From Zeimonas sp032027205 (GTDB lineage: Bacteria; Pseudomonadota; Gammaproteobacteria; Burkholderiales; Burkholderiaceae_E): DNA of 64,000 bases. Positions within the stretch are counted from its first letter, which is position 1; each line of letters begins with the position of its first letter. The notes under the pieces are model-generated. The model saw nothing but the letters and a program-made list of their open reading frames with translations, did no database searches and was not told the origin of the DNA. Shown one piece after another: positions 35,459 through 44,570 of this stretch. The stretch spans positions 3,475,418 to 3,539,417 of the forward strand of contig JAVSMN010000001.1 in the NCBI GenBank assembly GCA_032027205.1, in the 5' to 3' direction. Position numbers and translations under genes: made by a program.

Positions 35459-35968
35459 TTGTCCTTTGCGGTGCGCATCGACTCCGCGCCGCGCGCGCTG
35501 CACAGGCGCCTGCCCAGGGCGCTCGCGCTCTTCGCGCTCGGCGCTTCGCTGTTCGCACTGGTCTTCGCCGAGCCGGCGCAACGCGGCCCGCTCGCGCTCG
35601 CCGCGCTGGGATGCGTGGCGGTTGCGTGGGGGCGACGCCGGCTGGCGAGGGGCGCGGAATCGGCCGACGGAAGCCTGAGCATCGACGAAGCGGGCCGGGC
35701 GAGTTGGATCGATTCGCGTGCTGGCGCGCCCGCCCCGAGGCCGGTGCGCATTGAACGGTGGAACGTGCTCGGCCCCTACGCCTGGCTGCGGCTGCGCGCG
35801 CAGGACGAGCCTGCGATGATCGACGTGATGTTCGCGCGAGTCCGCCGCACGGGCGATGCCGATGCCGCCGCCGGCGACTGGCGGCGGCTGCGCGCGTGGC
35901 TGCTATGGTACGGCCGCGGCACGACGCCGGTTGACGGGCGCTCCGCATCCGCGAGCGCTCGACAATGA
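35459..35968 (+). CDS. Hypothetical small inner-membrane protein
   Basis: This 169-aa protein has two close hydrophobic segments (about 20-37 ALALFALGASLFALVF and 43-56 PLALAALGCVAVAW) and a soluble C-terminal part with 'RIERWNVLGPYAWLRLRAQ' and 'RLRAWLLWYGRG'. The plan recalls YgfX/CptA-like toxin or RseC-region proteins, but I do not assign a function. The start is TTG at 35459 with GGAG seven bases upstream. It stands where betaproteobacteria usually carry rpoE-rseA-rseB between fabF and mucD. Confidence 0.65.
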   Translation: MSFAVRIDSAPRALHRRLPRALALFALGASLFALVFAEPAQRGPLALAALGCVAVAWGRRRLARGAESADGSLSIDEAGRASWIDSRAGAPAPRPVRIERWNVLGPYAWLRLRAQDEPAMIDVMFARVRRTGDADAAAGDWRRLRAWLLWYGRGTTPVDGRSASASARQ

Positions 35969-36046
35969 CCCCCTGCGTCGCGCGCGAAAACGCACGACGC
36001 GTGCCGCTTGTGCTTTGCTGAGAGATCTGGTCGAGGTGCAGGTCGA

Positions 36047-37522
36047 ATGAAGAAGCTGCTCGCCACATTCACGTTTGCCATCGTTGCCGCTTGCGCGCTC
36101 GGATGGACATCGCCGACGCTGGCGCAGCCCGCCACGCGGGGACGCCTGCCCGATTTCGCCGACCTCGTCGAGAAGGTCGGACCGGCCGTCGTGAACATCC
36201 GCACCACCGAGCGCGCCAACGGCGATCGCGCGCAACTGCCGCAGTTCCCGTTTCCCGACGGGCTCGACGAGAACGATCCGCTCTACGATTTCTTTCGCCG
36301 GTTCTTCCCGCCTCGCCAGGGGCCCGGTCCGCGCGCTCCGGGCCGCAACGGGCCGGGCGCGGGCGAAGAAGTGCCGCGCGGCATCGGGTCGGGCTTCATC
36401 ATCTCGACCGACGGCTACGTCCTGACCAATCATCACGTGGTCGAGGGCGCCGACGACATCTACGTCACGCTCACCGACAAGCGCGAACTGCGCGGCAAGC
36501 TGATCGGCTCCGACCGGCGCACCGACGTCGCACTGGTCAAGGTCGACGCGAACCATCTTCCGTTCATGACGATCGGCGACTCCGAGCGCCTGCGCGTCGG
36601 CGAATGGGTGCTCGCGATCGGCTCGCCGTTCGGGCTCGACAACACCGTCACCGCCGGCATCGTTTCGGCCAAGAGCCGCGATACCGGCGACTACCTGCCA
36701 TTCATCCAGACCGACGTCGCGGTGAACCCGGGCAACTCCGGCGGACCGCTGATCAACCTCGCCGGCGAGGTGGTCGGGATCAACTCGCAGATCTACAGCC
36801 GCACCGGCGGATTCATGGGGATTTCGTTCGCCATCCCGATCGACGAGGTGATGCGGGTGGTGGAGCAGTTGCGCACCAGCGGACGCGTGGTTCGCGGGCG
36901 CATCGGCGTCGGCATCTCGGAAGTCACGCGCGACGTGGCCGGTCCGCTCGGACTCGAGCGTCCCGCGGGCGCGCTCGTGCGCAGCCTCGAGCAGGGCGGC
37001 CCGGCGGAGAACGCGGGGCTGGAAGTCGGCGACATCATCCTGCAGTTCGACGGCAAGAAAATCGATCGCTCGAGCGACCTGCCGCGCCTGGTAGGCGCAA
37101 CGCGACCCGGGTCGACCGTGCCGATCGAGGTGTGGCGCCGCGGCGAGACGAAGCAGTTCAAGATCACGGTGGCCGAGCTCGAGCCCGAGCGGTCGGCACG
37201 CTCGCGCTCCACCGAGCCGCGGCGCGGCGATCAGCCCCCGGCGGTCAATTCGCTCGGCCTTGCGGTGTCGGACCTGCCCGAGCAGCAGAAGCAGCGGCTG
37301 CGCGTGCGCGGGGGGGTGGTCGTCGATGCGGCGGAGGGTGCGGCGGCGCGCGCCGGCATCCGCCCGGGCGACATCCTGCTGTCGATCAACAACGAAGAGA
37401 TTCCGAACGCGCGGCGTTTCGGCGAGATCGTGGCGAAGTTGGATCCGGCGAAGGCGGCGGTGTTGCTGGTACGGCGCGGGGATTCGGCGCAGTTCGTGCC
37501 GCTGCGGCCGGAGCCGCGCTGA
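36047..37522 (+). CDS. mucD: Periplasmic serine protease of the DegP/DegQ/MucD family
   Basis: This 491-aa protease has a signal peptide (1-26, ending TLAQ), a trypsin-like domain with triad His130 (TNHHVVEG), Asp160 (RTDVALVKV) and Ser231 (GNSGGPL), and two PDZ domains (about 275-375 and 395-485). It degrades or refolds damaged periplasmic proteins. The ATG at 36047 was chosen because a regular signal peptide starts there. In related genomes this gene belongs to the rpoE-rseA-rseB operon; those genes are not here. Confidence 0.92.
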   Translation: MKKLLATFTFAIVAACALGWTSPTLAQPATRGRLPDFADLVEKVGPAVVNIRTTERANGDRAQLPQFPFPDGLDENDPLYDFFRRFFPPRQGPGPRAPGRNGPGAGEEVPRGIGSGFIISTDGYVLTNHHVVEGADDIYVTLTDKRELRGKLIGSDRRTDVALVKVDANHLPFMTIGDSERLRVGEWVLAIGSPFGLDNTVTAGIVSAKSRDTGDYLPFIQTDVAVNPGNSGGPLINLAGEVVGINSQIYSRTGGFMGISFAIPIDEVMRVVEQLRTSGRVVRGRIGVGISEVTRDVAGPLGLERPAGALVRSLEQGGPAENAGLEVGDIILQFDGKKIDRSSDLPRLVGATRPGSTVPIEVWRRGETKQFKITVAELEPERSARSRSTEPRRGDQPPAVNSLGLAVSDLPEQQKQRLRVRGGVVVDAAEGAAARAGIRPGDILLSINNEEIPNARRFGEIVAKLDPAKAAVLLVRRGDSAQFVPLRPEPR

Positions 37523-37854
37523 CGGGCCCTCGGCGCCCACTGGTGGGCGCGGCGGCTCGGGGCAACGCCTCCCGCCCGCTGGCGCCCGGCGCGCGCAGGG
37601 AGGCGCAACGCTCGCCGCCCCGAGCCTATCGATTCGTCGTGCTGGGCGAGCCGAAACCCGTCGCTTGTGCGATGGGGGTTTGGGAGCGCCGCTGGTCCGG
37701 TGACGGACGGGTGGGCTGGCACTGATAAAATCGCCTGTTTCGCCACGGTGGGGCGCCGAGCGCTTCACGGGCCGCGCGCAGGCGCGCTTTTCCTTTACGC
37801 ACCGTCGTCGGCTATCGCGATTGCGGCAGCGGACATCCGGTATCCACGGCTTCG
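37523..37854. promoter_or_regulatory. Intergenic region before lepA
   Basis: This 332-nt gap holds no gene. A hairpin GCGCCCA-ctgg-TGGGCGC at about 37532-37549, shortly past mucD, may end its transcript. TGATAAAAT at 37723-37731 is a good -10 candidate, with GTGACG at 37700-37705 as a poor -35. Between it and lepA, CCGCGCGCAGGCGCGC followed by TTTT (37772-37791) looks like a small terminator or attenuator in the lepA leader. Confidence 0.45.
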
Positions 37855-39648
37855 ATGCAGCACATCCGCAATTTCTCGATCATCGCGCACATCGATCACG
37901 GTAAATCGACGCTTGCCGACCGGCTGATCCAGCGTTGCGGCGGGCTGAGCGATCGCGAGATGGCGGAGCAGGTGCTCGACTCGATGGCGCTCGAGCGCGA
38001 GCGTGGGATCACGATCAAGGCGCAGACGGCGGCACTGCAATACGCGGCGCGCGACGGAAACACGTATGCGCTGAACCTGATCGACACGCCGGGGCACGTC
38101 GATTTCTCCTACGAGGTGAGCCGCTCGCTGTCGGCCTGCGAGGGGGCGCTGCTGGTCGTCGACGCGTCGCAGGGGGTCGAGGCGCAGACGGTGGCCAACT
38201 GCTACACGGCGATCGACCTGGGCGTCGAGGTCGTGCCGGTGCTGAACAAGATCGACCTTCCGCAGGCCGATCCGGACACGGCGGCTGCCGAGATCGAGGA
38301 CGTGATCGGGATCGACGCGAGCAACGCGATCCGCGCCAGCGCGAAGACCGGCGAAGGCATCGACGAGATCCTCGAGGCGATCGTCGCGCGCATTCCGCCG
38401 CCGAAGGGCGACGCGGCAGCGCCGCTGCAGGCGCTGATCATCGATTCGTGGTTCGACAACTACGTCGGCGTCGTGATGCTGGTGCGCGTGTTCAACGGCG
38501 TGCTTCGCGCACGCGACCGCATTCGGCTGATGGCCACCGGCGCGGTGCACAACTGCGAGCAGTTGGGCGTGTTCACGCCGAAGGCCAGCCCGCGCGATGC
38601 GCTCGAAACCGGCGCGGTCGGCTACGTGATCACCGGAATCAAGGAGCTGAAGGCGGCAAAGGTTGGCGACACGATCACGCTCGCCGCGCAGCCTGCGCCG
38701 AAAGCGCTGCCGGGTTTTCGCGAGATCAAGCCGTCGGTGTTCGCCGGCCTGTATCCGGTCGAGGCGAACCAGTTCGAGGCGATGCGCGAGGCGCTCGAGA
38801 AGCTGCAGTTGAACGACGCGTCGCTGCAGTTCGAGCCCGAGGTGTCGCAGGCGCTGGGCTTCGGCTTTCGCTGCGGCTTCCTCGGCCTTCTGCACATGGA
38901 TATCGTGCAGGAGCGGCTCGAGCGCGAGTTCGACATGGAACTGGTCACGACGGCGCCCACCGTCGTCTACCAGGTGATGCTGCGCGACGGCGAGGTGCTG
39001 CGGGTGGAGAACCCGTCGAAGATGCCCGAGCCGTCGAAGGTCGAGGAGATCCGCGAGCCGATCGTCACCGTGACGATCTTCACGCCACAGGAATACGTGG
39101 GCGCGATCATGACGCTGTGCACCGGCAAGCGCGGCGTGCAGCGCAACCTGGCCTATCACGGCCGCCAGGTGCAGCTCACCTACGAATTGCCGATGAACGA
39201 GATCGTGCTGGACTTCTTCGACAAGCTGAAGTCCACCTCGCGCGGCTATGCGTCGATGGACTACGAGTTCCTCGAGTACCGGGCCTCCGACGTCGTGAAG
39301 ATGGACATTCTCGTGAACAACGAGAAGGTCGACGCGCTATCGCTGATCGTCCACCGCAGCGTCGCACAGGGTCGCGGGCGCGACGTGGCTGCCAAGATGC
39401 GCGAGCTGATTCCGCGGCAGATGTACGACGTCGCGATCCAGGCGGCGATCGGCGCGAACATCATCGCGCGCGAGAACGTCAAGGCGCTTCGCAAGAACGT
39501 GCTGGCCAAGTGCTACGGCGGCGACATCACGCGCAAGAAGAAGCTGCTCGAAAAGCAGAAGGCCGGCAAGAAGCGGATGAAGCAGGTGGGCACCGTGGAG
39601 ATTCCGCAGGAAGCCTTCCTCGCCGTATTGCAGGTCGAGGACAGATGA
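37855..39648 (+). CDS. lepA: Elongation factor 4 (LepA)
   Basis: This 597-aa translational GTPase binds stalled or misplaced ribosomes. G-domain motifs are AHIDHGKST, DTPGHVDF and NKIDLP. The LepA-specific C-terminal domain ends near KQVGTVEIPQEAFLAVL. Length equals that of E. coli LepA (599). The stop overlaps the start of a ten-codon reading frame leading to lepB. Confidence 0.97.
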   Translation: MQHIRNFSIIAHIDHGKSTLADRLIQRCGGLSDREMAEQVLDSMALERERGITIKAQTAALQYAARDGNTYALNLIDTPGHVDFSYEVSRSLSACEGALLVVDASQGVEAQTVANCYTAIDLGVEVVPVLNKIDLPQADPDTAAAEIEDVIGIDASNAIRASAKTGEGIDEILEAIVARIPPPKGDAAAPLQALIIDSWFDNYVGVVMLVRVFNGVLRARDRIRLMATGAVHNCEQLGVFTPKASPRDALETGAVGYVITGIKELKAAKVGDTITLAAQPAPKALPGFREIKPSVFAGLYPVEANQFEAMREALEKLQLNDASLQFEPEVSQALGFGFRCGFLGLLHMDIVQERLEREFDMELVTTAPTVVYQVMLRDGEVLRVENPSKMPEPSKVEEIREPIVTVTIFTPQEYVGAIMTLCTGKRGVQRNLAYHGRQVQLTYELPMNEIVLDFFDKLKSTSRGYASMDYEFLEYRASDVVKMDILVNNEKVDALSLIVHRSVAQGRGRDVAAKMRELIPRQMYDVAIQAAIGANIIARENVKALRKNVLAKCYGGDITRKKKLLEKQKAGKKRMKQVGTVEIPQEAFLAVLQVEDR

Positions 39649-39677
39649 ACCGCTGGATTTATTTCGAACGACAATGA
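39645..39677 (+). CDS. Ten-codon coupling ORF between lepA and lepB
   Basis: The frame MNRWIYFERQ starts at an ATG that overlaps the lepA stop (ATGA at 39645) and ends with a TGA that overlaps the lepB ATG (ATGA at 39674). It therefore links the two genes by continuous re-initiation. Whether the peptide matters is unknown; the arrangement is visible directly, translation is inferred. Confidence 0.4.
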   Translation: MNRWIYFERQ

Positions 39678-40570
39678 ATTTCGCGCTGATCCTGTTTCTG
39701 CTTCTCGTCGTGACCTTCGTCGCCTGGGTGGCCGATCGCCTGGTCTTCCGTTCGCGCCGGTTGCGTGCGGCCGATGCCGCGGTCGCCGAGTTCGACCGCG
39801 TCGGCGCGCCGGCGCTCGGTCGCGCGTCCGGGCCGGCGGCGGTCGATGCCGAGCGCGAAGCGCTGCGCGCGAACCGCACGCGCCAGCCGCTGTGGCTCGA
39901 GTACACCGCGGGCCTGTTCCCGGTGATCCTCGTCGTCTTCGTGCTGCGCTCGTTCGTCGCAGAGCCCTTCAAGATCCCGTCGGAGTCGATGCTGCCGACG
40001 CTGGTGGTCGGCGACCTGATCCTGGTGAACAAGTTCGCCTACGGCGTTCGCCTGCCGGTAATCCACACCAAGGTGATCGACGTCGGCGAGCCGCAACGCG
40101 GCGACGTGATGGTGTTCCGCTTTCCGCAGGATCCGTCGGTGGACTACATCAAGCGGGTCATCGGGGTGCCGGGCGACGTCGTCAGCTACCAGGACAAGCG
40201 GCTGGCGATCAACGGGCAGGTCGTGCCGCTCGAGCGGGCCGGCGAATTCGAGGACACGCGCAAGCTGACGCTGTATCCACAGTATTCAGAAAGAATCGGA
40301 GATGTCACCCATAAGATATTGACAGAGTTGGAAAAACCGTCTGACATTCAGCCTGTGTTCCGCTTTCCGAACTTCGACGACTGCCGTTACTCGGCCGGAG
40401 GGGTGACGTGCAAGGTTCCGGCCGGTCACTATTTCATGATGGGCGACAACCGCGAGAACAGCCTGGACAGCCGCTTCTGGGGATTCGTTCCCGAGGAGAA
40501 CATCGTCGGCAAGGCGTTCTTCATCTGGATGAACTTCACCGATCTCGGGCGCATCGGACGCTTCCAATGA
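39674..40570 (+). CDS. lepB: Signal peptidase I
   Basis: This 298-aa inner-membrane protease removes signal peptides. It has an N-terminal helix (FALILFLLLVVTFVAWVAD), a second helix near 80-93, nucleophile Ser105 (IPSESMLPTL), general base Lys160 (DYIKRVIGVPGD) and the GDNRENSLDSR box. Codons at about 40270-40350 are AT-rich (for example 'AAGATATTGACAGAG'), unlike the rest, but encode the normal variable loop. The order lepA-lepB-DUF4845-rnc-era is conserved. Confidence 0.95.
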   Translation: MNFALILFLLLVVTFVAWVADRLVFRSRRLRAADAAVAEFDRVGAPALGRASGPAAVDAEREALRANRTRQPLWLEYTAGLFPVILVVFVLRSFVAEPFKIPSESMLPTLVVGDLILVNKFAYGVRLPVIHTKVIDVGEPQRGDVMVFRFPQDPSVDYIKRVIGVPGDVVSYQDKRLAINGQVVPLERAGEFEDTRKLTLYPQYSERIGDVTHKILTELEKPSDIQPVFRFPNFDDCRYSAGGVTCKVPAGHYFMMGDNRENSLDSRFWGFVPEENIVGKAFFIWMNFTDLGRIGRFQ

Positions 40571-40950
40571 ATTCCATTCGTGCTTCCTTCCCTGCGCCGC
40601 GGCGACAGGCCGGCCTGTCGCTGCTCGGCCTGCTGCTCGCGGCCTTCGTCATCGTCGTGGTCGCGCTGTTCGGAATGCGCGTCGTGCCGTCGGCGCTCGA
40701 ATACCGCGCGATCGTCAGTGCGGTGAACAAGGTCGGCAGCAGCGGCGCGAACACGCCGCGCGACGTGCAGGTGGCCTTCGATCGTTTTGCGGCGATCGAC
40801 GACATCCGGTCGATTGCCGGCAAGGACCTGCATGTCGAGCGACAGCCCGACGGCACGATGGCGGTCTCGTTCCAGTACGAGAAGCGCATTCCGCTGTACG
40901 GGCCCGCATCGCTGGTCATCGACTACCAGGGCTCGAACCGCGTGCGCTGA
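40567..40950 (+). CDS. DUF4845 protein
   Basis: This 127-aa protein starts with a type IV pilin-like N-terminus (RRQAGLSLLGLLLAAFVIVVVALFGMRV), one membrane helix and a short periplasmic domain (HVERQPDGTMAVSFQYEKRIPLYGP). DUF4845 proteins sit between lepB and rnc in many betaproteobacteria; the function is unknown. The ATG overlaps the lepB stop (ATGA). Confidence 0.88.
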   Translation: MNSIRASFPAPRRQAGLSLLGLLLAAFVIVVVALFGMRVVPSALEYRAIVSAVNKVGSSGANTPRDVQVAFDRFAAIDDIRSIAGKDLHVERQPDGTMAVSFQYEKRIPLYGPASLVIDYQGSNRVR

Positions 40951-40957
40951 TGCCGAC

Positions 40958-41785
40958 ATGAGCCTCGACGACCTGCAGCAGCAACTCGGTCATCGTTTCG
41001 CCGACGATGCGTTGCTGCGGCAGGCGCTCACGCATCGCAGCTACGGACAGCCGAACAACGAGCGCCTCGAGTTCCTCGGCGACTCGGTGCTGAACTGCGT
41101 GGTCGCGGCGATGCTCTACCGGCATTTCGCGCGAATCGACGAAGGCGACCTTTCCCGGCTGCGCGCGAATCTCGTCAAGCAGCAATCGCTGGTCGAGATC
41201 GCCCAACGCCTCGGCCTGAGCGCGCACCTGCTGCTCGGCGAGGGAGAGGCGCGCAGCGGCGGTTTCCGACGTCCTTCGATTCTCGGCGACACCGTCGAGG
41301 CGATCGTCGGCGCGGTGTTTCTCGATGCCGGATTCGACGCCGCACAGGCGATGATCATCGCGCTCTACGAGCCGATCCTGAAGACGGTGGACCCGAAGAC
41401 ACTCGGCAAGGACGCGAAGACGCTGTTGCAGGAGCACCTGCAGGGCAAGAAGCTTCCGCTGCCGGTGTATTCGGTGGTCGCCACGCACGGCGCGGCGCAT
41501 AACCAGGTGTTCGAGGTCGAGTGCGCGATTCCGAAGCTGCAGATCCACGTGTTGGGCAGCGGCGCGAGCCGGCGCGCGGCCGAGCAGGCGGCGGCGCGCG
41601 GCGCGCTCGAGGCTGCGCAGGCGAAGGCATCGGCGCGGCGCGCGCGCAAACGTGCGAGCCCGGCGCTGCCGCAGGAGGACGCCGTTGAGCACGCAGTGCC
41701 GCAGCAGGACGCGCCTGACCCCGCGGCGCCGCAGGACATGGCAGCCGGCGATGCGCGCCATGCGCATCGCGCGCACGCCGTCTGA
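40958..41785 (+). CDS. rnc: Ribonuclease III
   Basis: This 275-aa double-strand RNA endonuclease processes rRNA precursors. The signature ERLEFLGDSVLN carries the metal-binding acidic residues; the second acidic site is in ILGDTVEAIVGAVFLD. The dsRNA-binding domain is at about 155-225 (DAKTLLQEHLQGKKLPLPVYSVV). The C-terminal 50 residues are Ala/Gln/Pro-rich and longer than in E. coli (226 aa). The ATG at 40958 was chosen because the family starts 'LQQQLGHRF'. Confidence 0.95.
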   Translation: MSLDDLQQQLGHRFADDALLRQALTHRSYGQPNNERLEFLGDSVLNCVVAAMLYRHFARIDEGDLSRLRANLVKQQSLVEIAQRLGLSAHLLLGEGEARSGGFRRPSILGDTVEAIVGAVFLDAGFDAAQAMIIALYEPILKTVDPKTLGKDAKTLLQEHLQGKKLPLPVYSVVATHGAAHNQVFEVECAIPKLQIHVLGSGASRRAAEQAAARGALEAAQAKASARRARKRASPALPQEDAVEHAVPQQDAPDPAAPQDMAAGDARHAHRAHAV

Positions 41786-41808
41786 TCCGCGCGGCGCTTA
41801 CCGCTTCG

Positions 41809-42687
41809 ATGTTCCGCTGCGGCACCGTCGCTCTCGTCGGGCGTCCGAACGTCGGCAAGTCGACGTTGCTCAACCGTCTCGTCGGGCAGAAGCTGTCGAT
41901 CACCTCCGATCGGCCGCAGACCACCCGCCACCGCATCGTCGGCGTCGTGCATCGGTCCGACGCGCAACTGCTCTTCCTTGACAGTCCCGGCTACCAGACG
42001 CGGGTCGGCGGACCGATGAACCGCGTGCTCAACCGCACGTCGATGCAGGTGGCCCAGGATGCCGACGTGGTCGTGCTGGTCTGCGATGCGCGCAACTGGA
42101 CCGCGACCGACGCGCGCCTGGCGCAGGCCTTGCCCGCCGATCGGCCGGTGCTGCTCGCGATGAACAAGATCGACCTGGTGAAGGACAAGGATCGGCTGCT
42201 GCCGGCGATCGAGCGCGCGCGCCAGGTGCGTGCATTCGACGAGATCGTGCCGGTGAGCGCGCGCAGCGGGCGGCAACTCGACGCGCTGGTCGAAGCGTGC
42301 GCGCAGCGCCTGCCGGAGGGGCCGCCCGTCTACGACACCAATGCGCTCACCGATCGCAGCGAACGATTCCTCGCCGCCGAGACGATCCGCGAGAAGCTGT
42401 TCCGACAACTGGGCGACGAGCTGCCCTACGAGAGCACGGTGGAGATCGAGCAGTTCGAGGAGCTGCCGAACCTGCGACGCATCCATGCGGCGATCGTCGT
42501 CGCGCGCGAGGCGCAGCGTCCGATCGTGATCGGTGCGCGTGGCGAGCGCATCAAGCGCATCGCCACCGAGGCGCGGATCGATCTCGAGCGTCTGTTCGAC
42601 ACGAAGGTCTTCCTCGAACTCTTCGTCAAGGTGAAGTCGGGCTGGGCAGGCAGCGAGCAGAGCCTGCGAAGCTATGGCTACGAGTAG
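41809..42687 (+). CDS. era: GTPase Era
   Basis: This 292-aa GTPase helps 30S assembly by binding the 16S rRNA 3' end. The G motifs are GRPNVGKST, DSPGYQTR (variant of DTPG) and NKIDLV. The KH domain is at about 200-285 with GARGERIKRIATEAR. It follows rnc directly and overlaps recO by 14 nt, a conserved order. Confidence 0.96.
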   Translation: MFRCGTVALVGRPNVGKSTLLNRLVGQKLSITSDRPQTTRHRIVGVVHRSDAQLLFLDSPGYQTRVGGPMNRVLNRTSMQVAQDADVVVLVCDARNWTATDARLAQALPADRPVLLAMNKIDLVKDKDRLLPAIERARQVRAFDEIVPVSARSGRQLDALVEACAQRLPEGPPVYDTNALTDRSERFLAAETIREKLFRQLGDELPYESTVEIEQFEELPNLRRIHAAIVVAREAQRPIVIGARGERIKRIATEARIDLERLFDTKVFLELFVKVKSGWAGSEQSLRSYGYE

Positions 42688-43381
42688 CCGCGAAGAGCCG
42701 GCCTGGCTGCTGCATTCGACGCCGTATCGCGAAACGAGCCTGGTCGTCGATCTGTTCACGCGCGAGCACGGCCGCATCGCCGCGGTGGCCAAGGGTGCCA
42801 AGCGGCCGCGCTCGAGCCTGCGCGCGGTGCTGCTGCAGTTCCAGCCGCTGCGCGTGTCGTGGACCGGCCGTCGCGAGCTGCGTACGCTCACCGGCGCCGA
42901 ATGGAGCGGCGGGCTCGATGCGCCGTGCGGCGACGCGCTGCTGTGCGCGTTCTACCTGAACGAGCTGCTGATGCGCTTGCTCGCGCGCGAGGATCCGCAT
43001 CCGCGGCTGTTCGATGCCTATGGCGAGGCACTGGTGCAGCTCGGTTCGCAGCAATCGCTCGACGAGACGCTGCGCCGCTTCGAATGGACGCTGCTGCGCG
43101 AGATCGGCTACGCGCCCGATCTGGAGCGCGATGCGGCGCGCGAGCCGATCGATGCACAGCGCTTCTACGGCTGGCGACCGGGCGAGGGATTCGTCGTGCG
43201 CGACGCCGCCGCGCCCGACAGCGTGCCGGGCCGCGTGCTGCAGGATCTCGCCGAGGGGCGGCACGGCTCGGTCGCGAGCCGGCAACAGGCAAAATACCTT
43301 ACGCGCGCGATCCTGTCGCACCACCTCGACGGCGCGCCCTTGAGCACGCGGCAGATCCTGATCGACCTGCAGAAGCTCTGA
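42674..43381 (+). CDS. recO: DNA repair protein RecO
   Basis: This 235-aa protein has an N-terminal OB fold (AWLLHSTPYRETSLVVDLFTREHGRIAAVAKGAKRPRS) that matches RecO well, and a helical C-terminal part. It loads RecA with RecR at gaps. It overlaps era by 14 nt. Zinc ligands of the Deinococcus type are not seen, as in E. coli. Confidence 0.93.
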   Translation: MATSSREEPAWLLHSTPYRETSLVVDLFTREHGRIAAVAKGAKRPRSSLRAVLLQFQPLRVSWTGRRELRTLTGAEWSGGLDAPCGDALLCAFYLNELLMRLLAREDPHPRLFDAYGEALVQLGSQQSLDETLRRFEWTLLREIGYAPDLERDAAREPIDAQRFYGWRPGEGFVVRDAAAPDSVPGRVLQDLAEGRHGSVASRQQAKYLTRAILSHHLDGAPLSTRQILIDLQKL

Positions 43382-43404
43382 CCTTCCCCGGAGATTGCCT
43401 CGAC

Positions 43405-44163
43405 ATGATCGAGCTCGGCGTGAACATCGACCACGTCGCCACCGTTCGCCAGGCCCGGCGCACCTACGAGCCCGACCCGGTATGGGCGGCGGTCGAGGCG
43501 CACCTGGGTGGCGCCGACGGCATCACCGTGCATCTGCGCGAGGACCGTCGCCACGTGCACGACGAAGACGTGCGACGGCTGCGCGAGCTCACGCATATCA
43601 AGCTCAATCTCGAGATGGCGCCCACCGACGAGATGTTGCGCATCGCGCTCGATCTGCGGCCCGAGATGGCGATGCTCGTTCCCGAAGGCCGCCAGGAAGT
43701 GACGACCGAGGGTGGACTGGACATCGCCGCGCAGTCCGACCGGCTGCGCGACTTCGTCGCCGCGCTCGCGGAAGGCGGCATCGTCACCAGCGTCTTCATC
43801 GACGCTGATCCGCGCCAGGTCGATGCCGCAGCCTCGATCGGCGCGCGCGTGTGCGAAGTGCACACCGGGCCTTACGCGCACGCGTTCCATTCGCAGGGTC
43901 GTGACGCCGAAGGCGCGCCGGTGGTCGCGGAGCTGGCGCGCATCGCCAGCGCAGGCGCCGCCATTCGTGCGCACGGCATGCGTTTCAACGCCGGACACGC
44001 GTTGAACTACTTCAACGTGCAGCCGGTGGCCGCGCTCGACGGCGTGCGCGAACTGCACATCGGGCACGCGATCATCTCGCGCGCGCTGTTCGTCGGGATG
44101 CGCAAGGCGGTCCGCGAGATGAAGCGGCTGATCCGCGAGGCGGCGGCGGGCAGCGCGCGATGA
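43405..44163 (+). CDS. pdxJ: Pyridoxine 5'-phosphate synthase
   Basis: This 252-aa TIM-barrel enzyme makes pyridoxine 5'-phosphate (vitamin B6). Seen are the start MIELGVNIDHVATVRQARRT, the segment GADGITVHLREDRRH and the end 'GHAIISRALFVGMRKAVREM'. The ATG at 43405 was chosen at the conserved N-terminus. It overlaps acpS (ATGA at 44160), the typical pdxJ-acpS pair. Confidence 0.96.
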   Translation: MIELGVNIDHVATVRQARRTYEPDPVWAAVEAHLGGADGITVHLREDRRHVHDEDVRRLRELTHIKLNLEMAPTDEMLRIALDLRPEMAMLVPEGRQEVTTEGGLDIAAQSDRLRDFVAALAEGGIVTSVFIDADPRQVDAAASIGARVCEVHTGPYAHAFHSQGRDAEGAPVVAELARIASAGAAIRAHGMRFNAGHALNYFNVQPVAALDGVRELHIGHAIISRALFVGMRKAVREMKRLIREAAAGSAR

Positions 44164-44570
44164 TCCACGGCATCGGCACCGACATCGTGCTCGTCGAGCG
44201 CGTCGAGGCGCTGCTCGCGCGCTGGGGCGAACGATTTGCGCGCCGCGTGCTCGGCGACGACGAGTTCGCCGAGTACCGGCGTCGTGCCGCCAAGGGCGGC
44301 CACGGCAGCGGCTATGCCGCCCGCTATCTCGCCAAGCGCTTCGCGGCGAAGGAAGCGTTCGGCAAGGCGCTCGGCGTCGGGCTGCACGCGCCGATGACGC
44401 TGCATTCTCTACAGGTGCTCAACGACGAGCGCGGCCGTCCGGTGGCGCACACGCACAACGCGCTCGCGCGTCACCTCGACGAGAACGGCCTGGTCGCGCA
44501 CGTGTCGCTGTCCGACGAGCGCGACAGCGCAGTCGCCTTCGTGATCGTCGAAACCAGGGAGTCGCGATGA
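44160..44570 (+). CDS. acpS: Holo-ACP synthase
   Basis: This 136-aa enzyme transfers 4'-phosphopantetheine from CoA to Ser37 of AcpP. The metal-binding motifs GIGTDIVLVERVE and RFAAKEAFGKALG are complete. It is coupled to pdxJ and to nagZ (ATGA at both ends). Confidence 0.95.
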   Translation: MIHGIGTDIVLVERVEALLARWGERFARRVLGDDEFAEYRRRAAKGGHGSGYAARYLAKRFAAKEAFGKALGVGLHAPMTLHSLQVLNDERGRPVAHTHNALARHLDENGLVAHVSLSDERDSAVAFVIVETRESR

